NCBI RefSeq assembly: GCF_030506255.1
Contig: NZ_CP113431.1
Coordinates: 1,674,001-1,738,000, forward strand
Source: Nocardioides sp. Arc9.136
Lineage (GTDB): Bacteria; Actinomycetota; Actinomycetes; Propionibacteriales; Nocardioidaceae
Direction: 5' to 3'
DNA: 64,000 bases
Position 1 is the first letter of the stretch, and each line of letters begins with the position of its first letter. Both the position numbers and the translations under genes were made by a program. This document shows positions 50,749-58,280 of the stretch, piece after piece. The notes beneath the pieces were generated by a model that worked only from the letters and a program-made list of their open reading frames with translations, did no database searches and was not told the origin of the DNA.

Positions 50749-50824
50749 TGGTGCCCCGGGTGGGATTCGAACCCACACTGGATGGTGTTTGAGACCACTG
50801 CCTCTGCCGTTGGGCTACCGGGGC
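50749..50824 (-). tRNA. tRNA with CAA anticodon (Leu codon UUG) but short variable loop
   Basis: A full cloverleaf folds by eye: a 7-bp perfect acceptor stem (GCCCCGG/CCGGGGC), T8-A9, a D-arm with GG, and the anticodon stem GTGGT/ACCAT around loop CTCAAAC. The variable loop is five nt (CCAGT); then come the T-arm GTGGG-TTCGAAT-CCCAC, discriminator A73 and an encoded CCA (50751-50749). The anticodon CAA sits at 50791-50789. Bacterial tRNA-Leu normally has a long variable arm, which is absent here, so the amino-acid identity is uncertain. Confidence 0.88.
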
Positions 50825-50894
50825 CGGCGGGACGGAACCATAGCGCCACGCGACCCCCTTCCTCTAAGTCGACCAGTTCGCTACGGTTTGGTGC

Positions 50895-51059
50895 GTGACC
50901 TGGACGAGACCGTGGCGGTGGGCGGCGGCGAGCAACGCGCGCGCGGTGGCCAACGCCCGCGCCGCGGCGGTCGAGTGCAGCCGCCGGCGGCTCGAGCGCG
51001 CTGAGGTGGCGGCGTACGTCGAGGTGTCGGTCGAGGGGCGCCTCCGCCGGCGCGCCTGA
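50895..51059 (+). CDS. possible 54-residue Trp/Arg-rich leaderless ORF
   Basis: A GTG-started frame encodes a short protein beginning MTWTRPWRWAAASNARAVAN. It is rich in Arg and Ala, with three Trp in the first nine residues and a single Cys, and ends GRLRRRA. TACGGT (50882-50887) lies 7 nt before the GTG, the same geometry as the leaderless genes nearby. There is no ribosome-binding site and no recognised family. It could be a small protein or a chance frame in GC-rich DNA. Confidence 0.4.
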   Translation: MTWTRPWRWAAASNARAVANARAAAVECSRRRLERAEVAAYVEVSVEGRLRRRA

Positions 51060-51134
51060 CCCGCCCCCGGACGGCGCCCGCTGCGTGAGCGGTCCCACGG
51101 CGCGCGGAGGGCTGCCGCCGATACCCTGTCGCCC

Positions 51135-51749
51135 GTGACCGAGCCCCAGCCCGCCCCGAGCACCAGCACCACGCGCAGCGTCGTGATCGCCGAGGACGAG
51201 GTGCTGATCCGCATGGACCTCGCGGAGATGCTGGGCGAGGAGGGGTACGACGTCGTCGGCCAGGCCGGCGACGGGGCCAGGGCGATCGAGCTGGCCCAGG
51301 AGCTCCGCCCCGACCTGGTCATCCTCGACGTCAAGATGCCGGTGCTCGACGGGATCGCCGCGGCCGAGGCGATCGCCCGCGACCGGATCGCGCCCGTGGT
51401 GATCCTGACGGCGTTCTCGCAGCGGGAGCTCGTCGAGCGGGCGCGCGACGCCGGGGCGATGGCGTACCTCGTCAAGCCGTTCTCCAAGTCCGACCTGGTG
51501 CCGGCGATCGAGATGGCGGTCAGCAGGTTCTCCGAGCTCTCGCTGCTCGAGGCGGAGGTCGCCGACCTCACCGAGCGGCTGGAGACGCGCAAGTCGATCG
51601 ACCGCGCCAAGGGCGTGCTGCAGCAGCAGCTGGGCCTCTCCGAGCCCGAGGCCTTCCGGTGGATCCAGAAGACCGCGATGGACCTGCGGCTCTCGATGCG
51701 CCAGGTCGCCGACGGCGTCGTCGAGCACGGCCCGGGCATCGCGGGCTGA
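51135..51749 (+). CDS. pdtaR: ANTAR-domain response regulator, PdtaR type
   Basis: PdtaR-type regulators bind RNA and relieve termination when phosphorylated by a PdtaS kinase. The 204-aa protein has a receiver domain (acidic pocket Glu20-Asp21, phospho-acceptor Asp65 in LVILDVKMPV, switch Thr in ILTAFSQ, Lys in YLVKPF). A coiled linker and a C-terminal ANTAR domain follow (IDRAKGVLQQQLGLSEPEAF, then WIQKTAM). GTG 51135 follows TACCCT (51122-51127) by 7 nt, so it is probably leaderless. No histidine kinase is adjacent. Confidence 0.93.
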   Translation: MTEPQPAPSTSTTRSVVIAEDEVLIRMDLAEMLGEEGYDVVGQAGDGARAIELAQELRPDLVILDVKMPVLDGIAAAEAIARDRIAPVVILTAFSQRELVERARDAGAMAYLVKPFSKSDLVPAIEMAVSRFSELSLLEAEVADLTERLETRKSIDRAKGVLQQQLGLSEPEAFRWIQKTAMDLRLSMRQVADGVVEHGPGIAG

Positions 51750-51779
51750 CCGCTCGCGTCGCCGAGCCGGGCTCGTGCC

Positions 51780-51798
51780 GGGCCCCCGACCGGGGCCC
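51780..51798 (+). terminator. weak hairpin after pdtaR
   Basis: GGGCCCC-CGACC-GGGGCCC is a perfect 7-bp stem 31 nt after the stop. There is no T-tract. Confidence 0.45.
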
Positions 51799-51891
51799 CG
51801 CCCCGCGTCGCCGCAGGTCACCGCAAGATCACGGTCCGGTAAAGCCGAGGCGTGCCTGCCCCGATGTGCCCCAGACCACGTTCGGTCCCCC

Positions 51892-51897
51892 TAGACT
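51892..51897 (+). promoter_or_regulatory. -10 element TAGACT of the liv operon
   Basis: TAGACT lies 44 nt upstream of the chosen livH start, in an otherwise gene-free 191-bp spacer. A -35 is not obvious. Confidence 0.45.
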
Positions 51898-51940
51898 CTC
51901 CGGGCGGTACCCGCCGGGTGCCTTGATGAGGAGGACCGGT

Positions 51941-53305
51941 TTGAAGTCTCGTCACCACGTCCGCACGACCGGTGCGAGGGCGGTGGGGAAGGGTCTGGTC
52001 GCCGCCGTGCTGCTGGGCCTGCTGGTCCCGCTGCTCCTGCTGGTCGGCGGCTCGAGCGCGAGCGCAGCGACCCTGTGCCTGCCCAAGCCGGACGAGACGG
52101 GCTGCATCAGCGGCACCATCGGGTCCCGGGCCGAACCCGTCGCCGGCGTCGACGTCGTCCTGCGTGACGCGCAGGGCACCGACCTCGAGACGGTCACCAC
52201 CGCGGAGGACGGCAAGTTCAGCTTCTCGGTGACCGAGTCGGGTGACTACTTCGTCGTCCTCGACGAGGACACCCTCCCCGACGGCCTCGAGCAGCTCCCG
52301 CCGCGCGCCGCCATCGCCGGGCCGGACGGCTCGGTGAAGGTCGCGGCGAAGGTCGGCATGTCGGTCTCCCCGATCGTCGAGGTCCGCGACGAGGACTACG
52401 ACGCGGGCGGTGAGTCCTTCACCGACCAGATCGCCCAGTCGGTCGTCAACGGCCTTCGCCTGGGCCTCCTGCTGGCGCTGGCGTCCCTCGGCCTCTCGCT
52501 CATCTACGGCACCACCGGCCTGTCCAACTTCGCCCACGCCGAGCAGGTGACGCTGGGCGGCATGGTCGCCTACGGCCTGGTCAACCTCGCCGGCATGAAC
52601 CTGTGGCTGGGCATCGTGGTCACGACGCTCGTCTGCGCGGGCTCGGGATACCTCCAGGACCGCCTCCTCTGGCAGCCGCTGCGCCGCCGCGGGCTGGGCC
52701 TGACCCAGCTGATGATCGTCACGATCGGTCTCGCGCTGGCCGCGCAGTACGCCTACCAGTACTTCGTCGGCGCCTCGCTGCAGAAGGTCGTGGTCGAGGA
52801 CTTCGGCACCACCACCTTCGGCCCGGTGACGCTGACCAACCTCTCCTTCCTCGCCATGGGCGTCGCGATCGTCGCGATCGCGGCCGTCGGGTTCGTCCTC
52901 GTGCGCACCCGCGTCGGCCAGGCGACCCGCGCGGTGTCCGACAACCCCGCGCTCGCGGCGGCGTCCGGCATCGACGTGGACAAGATCATCCGCCTCGTCT
53001 GGACGGCCGCGGCCGGTCTCGCCGGCCTCGCCGGCGTGCTCTACGCCCTGGTCATCAGCAACGGCATCCGTTGGGACACCGGCATGCAGATTCTGCTGCT
53101 GCTGTTCGCCGCGGTCACCCTGGGCGGCCTCGGCACGGCCTTCGGCGCCTTCGTCGGCTCGATCATCATCGGGCTCGTCGTGGAGCTGGCCGGACCGCTG
53201 GGCGCGCCCGGTGACCTCAAGTACGCCGTTGCCCTCGGCATCCTGATCGTGCTGCTGCTGGTGAGGCCCCAGGGCATCCTCGGCCGCGCCGAGCGGGTCG
53301 GCTGA
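51941..53305 (+). CDS. livH: branched-chain amino-acid ABC permease LivH with an N-terminal secreted domain
   Basis: A 454-aa protein. Residues 1-42 are a signal-like segment ending SSASAA. Residues 55-150 are a hydrophilic, beta-rich domain resembling carboxypeptidase-regulatory or Cna-B-like folds (GCISGTIGSRAEPVAGVDVV, TTAEDGKFSFSVTESGDYFV). The LivH permease starts at about 165 (NGLRLGLLLALASLGLSLIY, GLSNFAHAEQVTLGGMVAYG) with about eight helices. TTG 51941 is chosen because GAGGAGGA lies 5-6 nt upstream. An in-frame ATG at 51926 would place that ribosome-binding site inside the gene. LivH normally lacks the added domain. Confidence 0.88.
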   Translation: MKSRHHVRTTGARAVGKGLVAAVLLGLLVPLLLLVGGSSASAATLCLPKPDETGCISGTIGSRAEPVAGVDVVLRDAQGTDLETVTTAEDGKFSFSVTESGDYFVVLDEDTLPDGLEQLPPRAAIAGPDGSVKVAAKVGMSVSPIVEVRDEDYDAGGESFTDQIAQSVVNGLRLGLLLALASLGLSLIYGTTGLSNFAHAEQVTLGGMVAYGLVNLAGMNLWLGIVVTTLVCAGSGYLQDRLLWQPLRRRGLGLTQLMIVTIGLALAAQYAYQYFVGASLQKVVVEDFGTTTFGPVTLTNLSFLAMGVAIVAIAAVGFVLVRTRVGQATRAVSDNPALAAASGIDVDKIIRLVWTAAAGLAGLAGVLYALVISNGIRWDTGMQILLLLFAAVTLGGLGTAFGAFVGSIIIGLVVELAGPLGAPGDLKYAVALGILIVLLLVRPQGILGRAERVG

Positions 53306-53325
53306 GAGGGAGAGGGACTCAATCC

Positions 53326-54537
53326 ATGGACACCATCCTCGAAATCCTCGGCGCCGTCATCCGCGAGATGATCAGCCCGGGCACCGCCGCCGTCGCCATC
53401 GCGGTCATCGGCCTGAACCTGCACTTCGGCTACACCGGCCTGCTGAACTTCGGCCAGTCCGGCTTCATGCTGCTCGGTGCCTACGGCTTCGCCATCTCGC
53501 TGGTCCACGACATACCGCTGCCGATCGCCGTGCTCATCGGCCTCGGTCTCGCCTTCGTCTTCGCGCTCGTGCTGGGCATCCCGACCCTGCAGCTGCGCGG
53601 TGACTACCTCGCGATCGTGACGATCTCCGCAGCGGAGATCATCCGGTTCGTCGGACGCCTGGCGAACCTCAAGGACCTCACCGGTGGCGCGCAGGGCATC
53701 CAGGGCCGCACCTACCAGCCGGCCTTCGTCAACCTTTCGTTCTTCGGCGACGGCAGCTTCACGCTGGCGCCGTTCAACTACACCGACGTCGCCGACGGCG
53801 CCGGCTGGGTCCGGGCCCTCGGCGGCCTGGTCTTCCTCGCCTGCGTGGTCGCGATCGTCGTCCTCGTCCGGCGCACCAAGCGTGCCGACGACCCGACCTC
53901 CGAGGTGCCGCGCAAGGGGCTCAACGGCCTGCCCGGCAAGCTGCTGGTCGCGCTGCTCGTGGTCGTCGCGCTGTACGCCGTGTTCTTCGCGATGCCGGTC
54001 ACCTACGGCCGCTCGGGCGTCAACGGCTGGTGGGTCCGCGCCGTGGCGTGGTCCCTCGTGGCGCTCAGCACGCTGATCGTCTTCCTGCTGGTGCGCAGCC
54101 CCTGGGGCCGCCTCCTGCGGGGCGTTCGTGAGGACGAGGACGCCATGCGCAGCCTCGGCCGCAACGTGTTCGCGGTGAAGATGCAGTCGCTCGTCATCGG
54201 TGGCCTCTTCGGCGCCCTCGGCGGCATGGTCTACGTCCTCGCCTCGACCGTGCAGCCCGACGCCCTCGGCCGCCAGATCACGTTCTTCGCCTACACCGCC
54301 CTGCTCCTGGGCGGCGCGGCGACGATCCTCGGCCCGGTGCTCGGCACCGTGCTGTTCTTCTCCGCGCGCATCCTCATCCGTGAGTCGGCGCGCGCCTACG
54401 TGCCCGACAGCATCATGAGCAGCCAGCAGACCGAGCAGTTCTCGTTCATCGTGGTCGGTGTGGCGCTGGTCCTGCTCGTGATCTTCCGACCGCAGGGAAT
54501 CCTGGGCGACAAGAGGGAGCTCCGGTTCAATGTCTGA
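53326..54537 (+). CDS. livM: branched-chain amino-acid ABC permease LivM
   Basis: LivM is the second membrane subunit. The 403-aa protein has about ten helices and the family loop NFGQSGFMLLGAYGFA, LRGDYLAIVTISAAEIIRF, TGGAQGIQG and the EAA-like coupling segment around LLRGVREDEDAMRSLGRN. An insert of about 60 residues with a charged stretch (RRTKRADDPTSEVPRKG) lies between helices. It starts 20 nt after livH and overlaps livG by 8 nt. Confidence 0.94.
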   Translation: MDTILEILGAVIREMISPGTAAVAIAVIGLNLHFGYTGLLNFGQSGFMLLGAYGFAISLVHDIPLPIAVLIGLGLAFVFALVLGIPTLQLRGDYLAIVTISAAEIIRFVGRLANLKDLTGGAQGIQGRTYQPAFVNLSFFGDGSFTLAPFNYTDVADGAGWVRALGGLVFLACVVAIVVLVRRTKRADDPTSEVPRKGLNGLPGKLLVALLVVVALYAVFFAMPVTYGRSGVNGWWVRAVAWSLVALSTLIVFLLVRSPWGRLLRGVREDEDAMRSLGRNVFAVKMQSLVIGGLFGALGGMVYVLASTVQPDALGRQITFFAYTALLLGGAATILGPVLGTVLFFSARILIRESARAYVPDSIMSSQQTEQFSFIVVGVALVLLVIFRPQGILGDKRELRFNV

Positions 54538-55519
54538 GACCACCGTCAGCGGTACGTCGCACCTGGCCGACCCGGCCGCCCGCCGCGAGCTGATGTCGGG
54601 CGTCGCGCCCGAGCCCGGCTCGGCCAAGGTCGACCCGATCCTCAAGGTCGACAAGATCGAGCGCCGGTTCGGCGGCATCACCGCCGTCGACGTCGAGCAC
54701 CTCGAGGTCCAGCGCGGTGTCATCACCGCGCTGATCGGCCCCAACGGTGCCGGCAAGACGACGTTCTTCAACCTGATCACCGGCTTCGACAAGCCCAGCT
54801 CGGCCGGCAACGGCGCGCACTGGGAGTTCGACGGCCGCGCCCTGGACAAGACGTCCGCGTCGAGCGTCGCGAAGGCCGGCATGGTCCGCACCTTCCAGCT
54901 CACCAAGTCCCTCAACCGGATGACGGTGATGGACAACATGATGCTGGGCGCCCAGGGCCAGGCCGGGGAGAACCTCCTCAAGTCCGTCTTCAAGCCGCTG
55001 TGGCGCGGCCAGGAGCGGGCGGTCGAGGAGAAGGCCAAGGAGCTGCTCGCCCGCTTCAAGCTGCTCGAGAAGAAGGACGACTACGCGGGCAGCCTCTCCG
55101 GCGGCCAGCGCAAGCTGCTCGAGATGGCGCGGGCGCTGATGAGCGACCCGAAGATGATCATGCTCGACGAGCCGATGGCCGGTGTGAACCCGGCGCTGAC
55201 CCAGTCGCTGCTCGGCCACATCCAGGCGCTGCGCGACGAGGGGATGACCGTGCTGTTCGTCGAGCACGACATGCACGTCGTCCGCCACATCTCCGACTGG
55301 GTGGTCGTCATGGCCGAGGGTCGGGTCGTCGCGGAGGGCCCGGCCGACACGGTGATGTCGAACCAGGCCGTCATCGACGCCTACCTCGGCGCACACCACG
55401 ACACCGACCTCGGAGACGACGACCTGCTGACCGAGGACGCCCTGCAGGAGATCGAGGCCGAGGTGCGCGCCGACGAGGCCGCGCACGAGAAGCAGGACCA
55501 CGAGGGAGACAAGTCGTGA
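54530..55519 (+). CDS. livG: branched-chain amino-acid ABC ATPase LivG
   Basis: LivG is one of the two ATPases. The 329-aa protein has Walker A GPNGAGKTTFFN, signature LSGGQRKLLEMARAL, Walker B IMLDEPMAGVNP and the switch His in VLFVEHDMHVV. It is longer than usual: the N-terminus has about 35 extra residues and the C-terminus an acidic tail of about 40 residues (DLGDDDLLTEDALQEIEAEV). It overlaps livF by 4 nt. Confidence 0.95.
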   Translation: MSETTVSGTSHLADPAARRELMSGVAPEPGSAKVDPILKVDKIERRFGGITAVDVEHLEVQRGVITALIGPNGAGKTTFFNLITGFDKPSSAGNGAHWEFDGRALDKTSASSVAKAGMVRTFQLTKSLNRMTVMDNMMLGAQGQAGENLLKSVFKPLWRGQERAVEEKAKELLARFKLLEKKDDYAGSLSGGQRKLLEMARALMSDPKMIMLDEPMAGVNPALTQSLLGHIQALRDEGMTVLFVEHDMHVVRHISDWVVVMAEGRVVAEGPADTVMSNQAVIDAYLGAHHDTDLGDDDLLTEDALQEIEAEVRADEAAHEKQDHEGDKS

Positions 55520-56304
55520 CCCAGACGCAGACCACCTCGCCGGCCGCGGGATCCGCCCAGCCGGTCATCGAGGCCACGGACCTCGTCGCCGGCTACCTCC
55601 CCGGCGTCAACATCCTCAACGGGTGCAGCCTGGTGGCCCACCCCGGCGAGATGATCGGGATCATCGGTCCCAACGGCGCCGGCAAGTCCACGCTGCTCAA
55701 GGCGATGTTCGGGCTGGTGAAGATCCACTCCGGCAGCGTCACGCTGCACGGCGAGGACATCACCAACTCGCGCGCCAACCGCCTGGTGCAGATGGGCGTC
55801 GGGTTCGTCCCGCAGACCAACAACGTGTTCCCCTCGCTCACCATCGAGGAGAACCTGCGGATGGGTCTCTTCCTGCGGCCCAAGAAGCTGCAGGAGCGCC
55901 TCGGCGCGATGTGGGACCTCTTCCCGACGCTGCACGAGCGGCGGGACCGCAGCGCCGGCGCGCTCTCCGGCGGTGAGCGCCAGTCGCTCGCCATGGCGCG
56001 CGCGCTGATGATGGAGCCCAAGGTGCTGCTGCTCGACGAGCCCTCCGCGGGTCTCTCCCCGGTGCGCCAGGACGAGACCTTCATCCGCACCCGCCAGATC
56101 AACAAGACCGGCGTCTGCGTCGTGATGGTCGAGCAGAACGCCCGCCGCTGCCTGCAGATCTGCGACCGCGGCTACGTGCTCGACCAGGGCCGGGACGCCT
56201 ACACCGGCACCGGCCGCGAGCTCGCCAACGACCCCAAGGTCATCGAGCTCTACCTCGGCACCCTCGCCAAGGACGTCGACGAGGAGCGCCAGACCGGCGC
56301 CTGA
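55516..56304 (+). CDS. livF: branched-chain amino-acid ABC ATPase LivF
   Basis: LivF is the second ATPase. The 262-aa protein has Walker A GPNGAGKSTLLKAMFG, GVGFVPQTNNVFPSLTIEEN (Q-loop), signature LSGGERQSLAMARAL and Walker B LLLDEPSAGLSP. The usual switch His is absent at the expected place (VVMVEQNARRCL), which is normal for LivF. GTG 55516 overlaps the livG stop. Confidence 0.95.
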   Translation: MTQTQTTSPAAGSAQPVIEATDLVAGYLPGVNILNGCSLVAHPGEMIGIIGPNGAGKSTLLKAMFGLVKIHSGSVTLHGEDITNSRANRLVQMGVGFVPQTNNVFPSLTIEENLRMGLFLRPKKLQERLGAMWDLFPTLHERRDRSAGALSGGERQSLAMARALMMEPKVLLLDEPSAGLSPVRQDETFIRTRQINKTGVCVVMVEQNARRCLQICDRGYVLDQGRDAYTGTGRELANDPKVIELYLGTLAKDVDEERQTGA

Positions 56305-56320
56305 GCCCTCACCACGGCGT

Positions 56321-56365
56321 ACGACGAAGCCGCCCACCCGCGAGGCGGGTGGGCGGCTTCGTCGT
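56321..56365 (+). terminator. liv operon terminator, 21-bp perfect stem
   Basis: Positions 56321-56341 pair perfectly with 56345-56365 around the loop GAG. The hairpin begins 17 nt after the livF stop and is followed by a T-containing run (TCCCGTCGTTCCC). It is the longest perfect stem I noticed in the window. Confidence 0.95.
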
Positions 56366-56400
56366 TCCCGTCGTTCCCGTCGTTCCTGTTCCTGTTCCTG
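56361..56400 (+). repeat. short tandem repeat behind the liv terminator
   Basis: GTCGTTCCC repeats with a 9-bp period (three copies, the last GTCGTTCCT), then GTTCCT repeats with a 6-bp period. Confidence 0.7.
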
Positions 56401-56609
56401 CTGCCGGTGCTGCCGCCCCCCCGCCGCGGGCCGGGGCCCCGACGCTGCGCCTGCCGGGCGCGATCGGCGCTGGCCGCTGGCGAGCACGAGGCGCGCTACC
56501 CGCCCTGCCGGAGCCACCAGGTGGCAAGCGTCGGCGGGGGAACGGCGGTGGAGCGATCGGACGGTGCCGCCTGGACGGCCCGTCGTGGGACGCCCGGACC
56601 CGGGACGCA

Positions 56610-56644
56610 GCGAGGCCCCGGACCGATCCGGTCCGGGGCCTCGC
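56610..56644 (-). terminator. livK terminator, 16-bp perfect stem
   Basis: Positions 56610-56625 pair perfectly with 56629-56644 around the loop ATC. The hairpin lies 77 nt beyond the livK stop on the minus strand. There is no T-tract. Confidence 0.8.
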
Positions 56645-56721
56645 CGTGGTGCTGGGTGGTGCGGGTGGCCAGCCGATCAGGTCAGCCGACCTCGTCACCG
56701 TGCGACCAGGTGGTCACTCGG

Positions 56722-58086
56722 TCACTTGGTGCCCTCGACGGTGGAGGCGAACACGTTCTTGTTGTCGCCGTCGTAGGTGTAGATGCCGACGAACGCCGAG
56801 GACGGGTCGTTCTCGTCGTCGATCGGGCCGATGCCCGACGGGCCGGTGTAGCGGATCTCCGAGCCGTCCTCGAGGAGGGCGACGCAGTCGGCGAAGGAGG
56901 AGCACTCCTCGCCGTCGGTCCCGCCGGAGACGGCCGCGTAGTTCTCCTGGATGGTGGTCGGGTCGGTGGCGCCGCCCTTGACCGCCGCGAGGGCGCCCAG
57001 GATGGTGGCGTCGTAGGACTCGGCCGCGTAGGCGTAGTCCGTGAGCTCCTTGCCGTTGACCTGCTGGTTCCAGCCCTGCAGGAGCTGCTTGAAGTCGTCC
57101 GAGGCGTCGGCGCCGGGGATGGTGCCCTGGGCACCCTCCATGGTCCCCTTCGGGAAGTCCTTGGAGTAGTCCGCGGTGTTGCCGTCGGTCAGGTACGTCT
57201 TCGACATGTCCCAGCCCTGCGAGACGAGCTCGGGCACGATCGCCTTGGTCTCGTCGAACGCGAGGATGACGATCGCGTCGGGGTTGGTGGCGAGCACCGC
57301 GCTGACGTCGGAGGAGAACGTCGTCTGGCCGGCGGGGAACTCGTTGCCGTCACCCTTGCAGCCGTAGGTGCACTCGCCGCCGGAGGCCTCGACGGTCGAC
57401 TGGACCGCGTTGCGCAGGCCGGTGCCGTAGGTGTCGCTGAAGACCAGGAAGCCGACGCGCGAGTAGCCGTCGCTGGAGATCAGGGTGCCGAGCGCCGAGC
57501 CCTGGATGCCGTCCGGCGGGGCGGTGCGGAAGTAGTACGGCGAGTAGCCGGACAGGTCGACCGCGGTGTTCGCGGGGGAGACCTGGACGATCTTGGCGTC
57601 GGTGAAGGTGTCGACCACGTTCAGCGAGACGCTGGAGGAGGCGGCGCCGACGACCAGCGACGGCTTGGCGTTCACCAGGCGGTCGGCGGAGGCGGTGCTG
57701 ACCGCGAGGTCGGTGGTGTCACCGGAGTCGAGCACCTGGTGGCAGGCGTCCGCGCCGTTCACGCCGCCGGCGGCGTTGATCTCGGAGACGGCCAGGCCGA
57801 CACCCGCGATCTCCGGCGGGCCGAGGTAGGCCAGGTTGCCGGTCAGCGGCAGGATGCCGCCCACCTTGTACGTGTCGGCGCTGGTGGTGCCGTTGCCGCA
57901 CTTGTCGTTGGTGAACTCGCCGGTCGGCGCGGCGGTGTCCGAGGACTCCGAGGTGGAGGCGGACGGGCTGTCGCCGGCCTCCGGGGAACCCTCGTCCTCG
58001 GAGCCGCACGCAGCCAGGGCGAGGGACAGCACGGCGGTACCGGCCATCAGCTTCACCCAGGAGGCGGTGGTGGTGGAGCGATTCAC
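56722..58086 (-). CDS. livK: branched-chain amino-acid ABC substrate-binding lipoprotein LivK-like
   Basis: A 454-aa periplasmic-binding-protein-like receptor. The lipoprotein signal ends LSLALAACGS (Cys28), a Ser/Asp/Glu-rich linker follows (about 31-60), then the two-lobe Leu/Ile/Val-binding fold begins VGGILPLTGNLAYLGPPEIA, with VVGAASSSVSLNV and AVDLSGYSPYYFRTAPPDGI. GTG 58086 has AAAGG about 8 nt upstream; an in-frame ATG ten codons earlier lacks that support. It faces the livH-F genes, so it is transcribed separately although it presumably serves the same importer. Confidence 0.92.
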   Translation of the reverse strand: MNRSTTTASWVKLMAGTAVLSLALAACGSEDEGSPEAGDSPSASTSESSDTAAPTGEFTNDKCGNGTTSADTYKVGGILPLTGNLAYLGPPEIAGVGLAVSEINAAGGVNGADACHQVLDSGDTTDLAVSTASADRLVNAKPSLVVGAASSSVSLNVVDTFTDAKIVQVSPANTAVDLSGYSPYYFRTAPPDGIQGSALGTLISSDGYSRVGFLVFSDTYGTGLRNAVQSTVEASGGECTYGCKGDGNEFPAGQTTFSSDVSAVLATNPDAIVILAFDETKAIVPELVSQGWDMSKTYLTDGNTADYSKDFPKGTMEGAQGTIPGADASDDFKQLLQGWNQQVNGKELTDYAYAAESYDATILGALAAVKGGATDPTTIQENYAAVSGGTDGEECSSFADCVALLEDGSEIRYTGPSGIGPIDDENDPSSAFVGIYTYDGDNKNVFASTVEGTK

Positions 58087-58280
58087 GTGGTGAACCTTTC
58101 TGTCAGGTTGGTGCACTAACCGCAGGTTCCCGACCCCCGGGAAGGCCGGTCATGGCTCCGTCACCGTAGGACTGGTGGAGAGGCGGTGTGGCGAACGGCA
58201 CCCTCTCGTCACCAAACCGTTACGTCAACGACGCCGGGCGGCGCGGCGGCCGGGATCCGGCGGACGAGCCGTCCCGCGCG

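Larger units (their letters stand above)
50585..51134. other. 550-bp pyk-pdtaR spacer with tRNA and structured repeats
   Basis: No long gene lies here. The spacer contains a 17-bp inverted repeat (50643-50659 with 50714-50730), two perfect hairpins, a minus-strand tRNA gene (50749-50824), a possible 54-residue leaderless ORF (50895-51059), and the pdtaR -10. Confidence 0.7.
56305..56721. other. 417-bp convergent gap livF/livK, no gene seen
   Basis: The gap holds two strong opposite terminators (56321-56365 and 56610-56644), and just after the first a short tandem repeat GTCGTTCCC/GTTCCT (56361-56400). The remaining roughly 210 bp is GC-rich without a credible ORF, promoter or structured RNA that I can see. 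Confidence 0.7.

Noticed and set aside
51926..51940. ATG 51926 as the livH start
   Set aside because: It has no ribosome-binding site of its own, and a strong GAGGAGGA would fall within its first codons; the TTG at 51941 fits better, though the ATG cannot be excluded.
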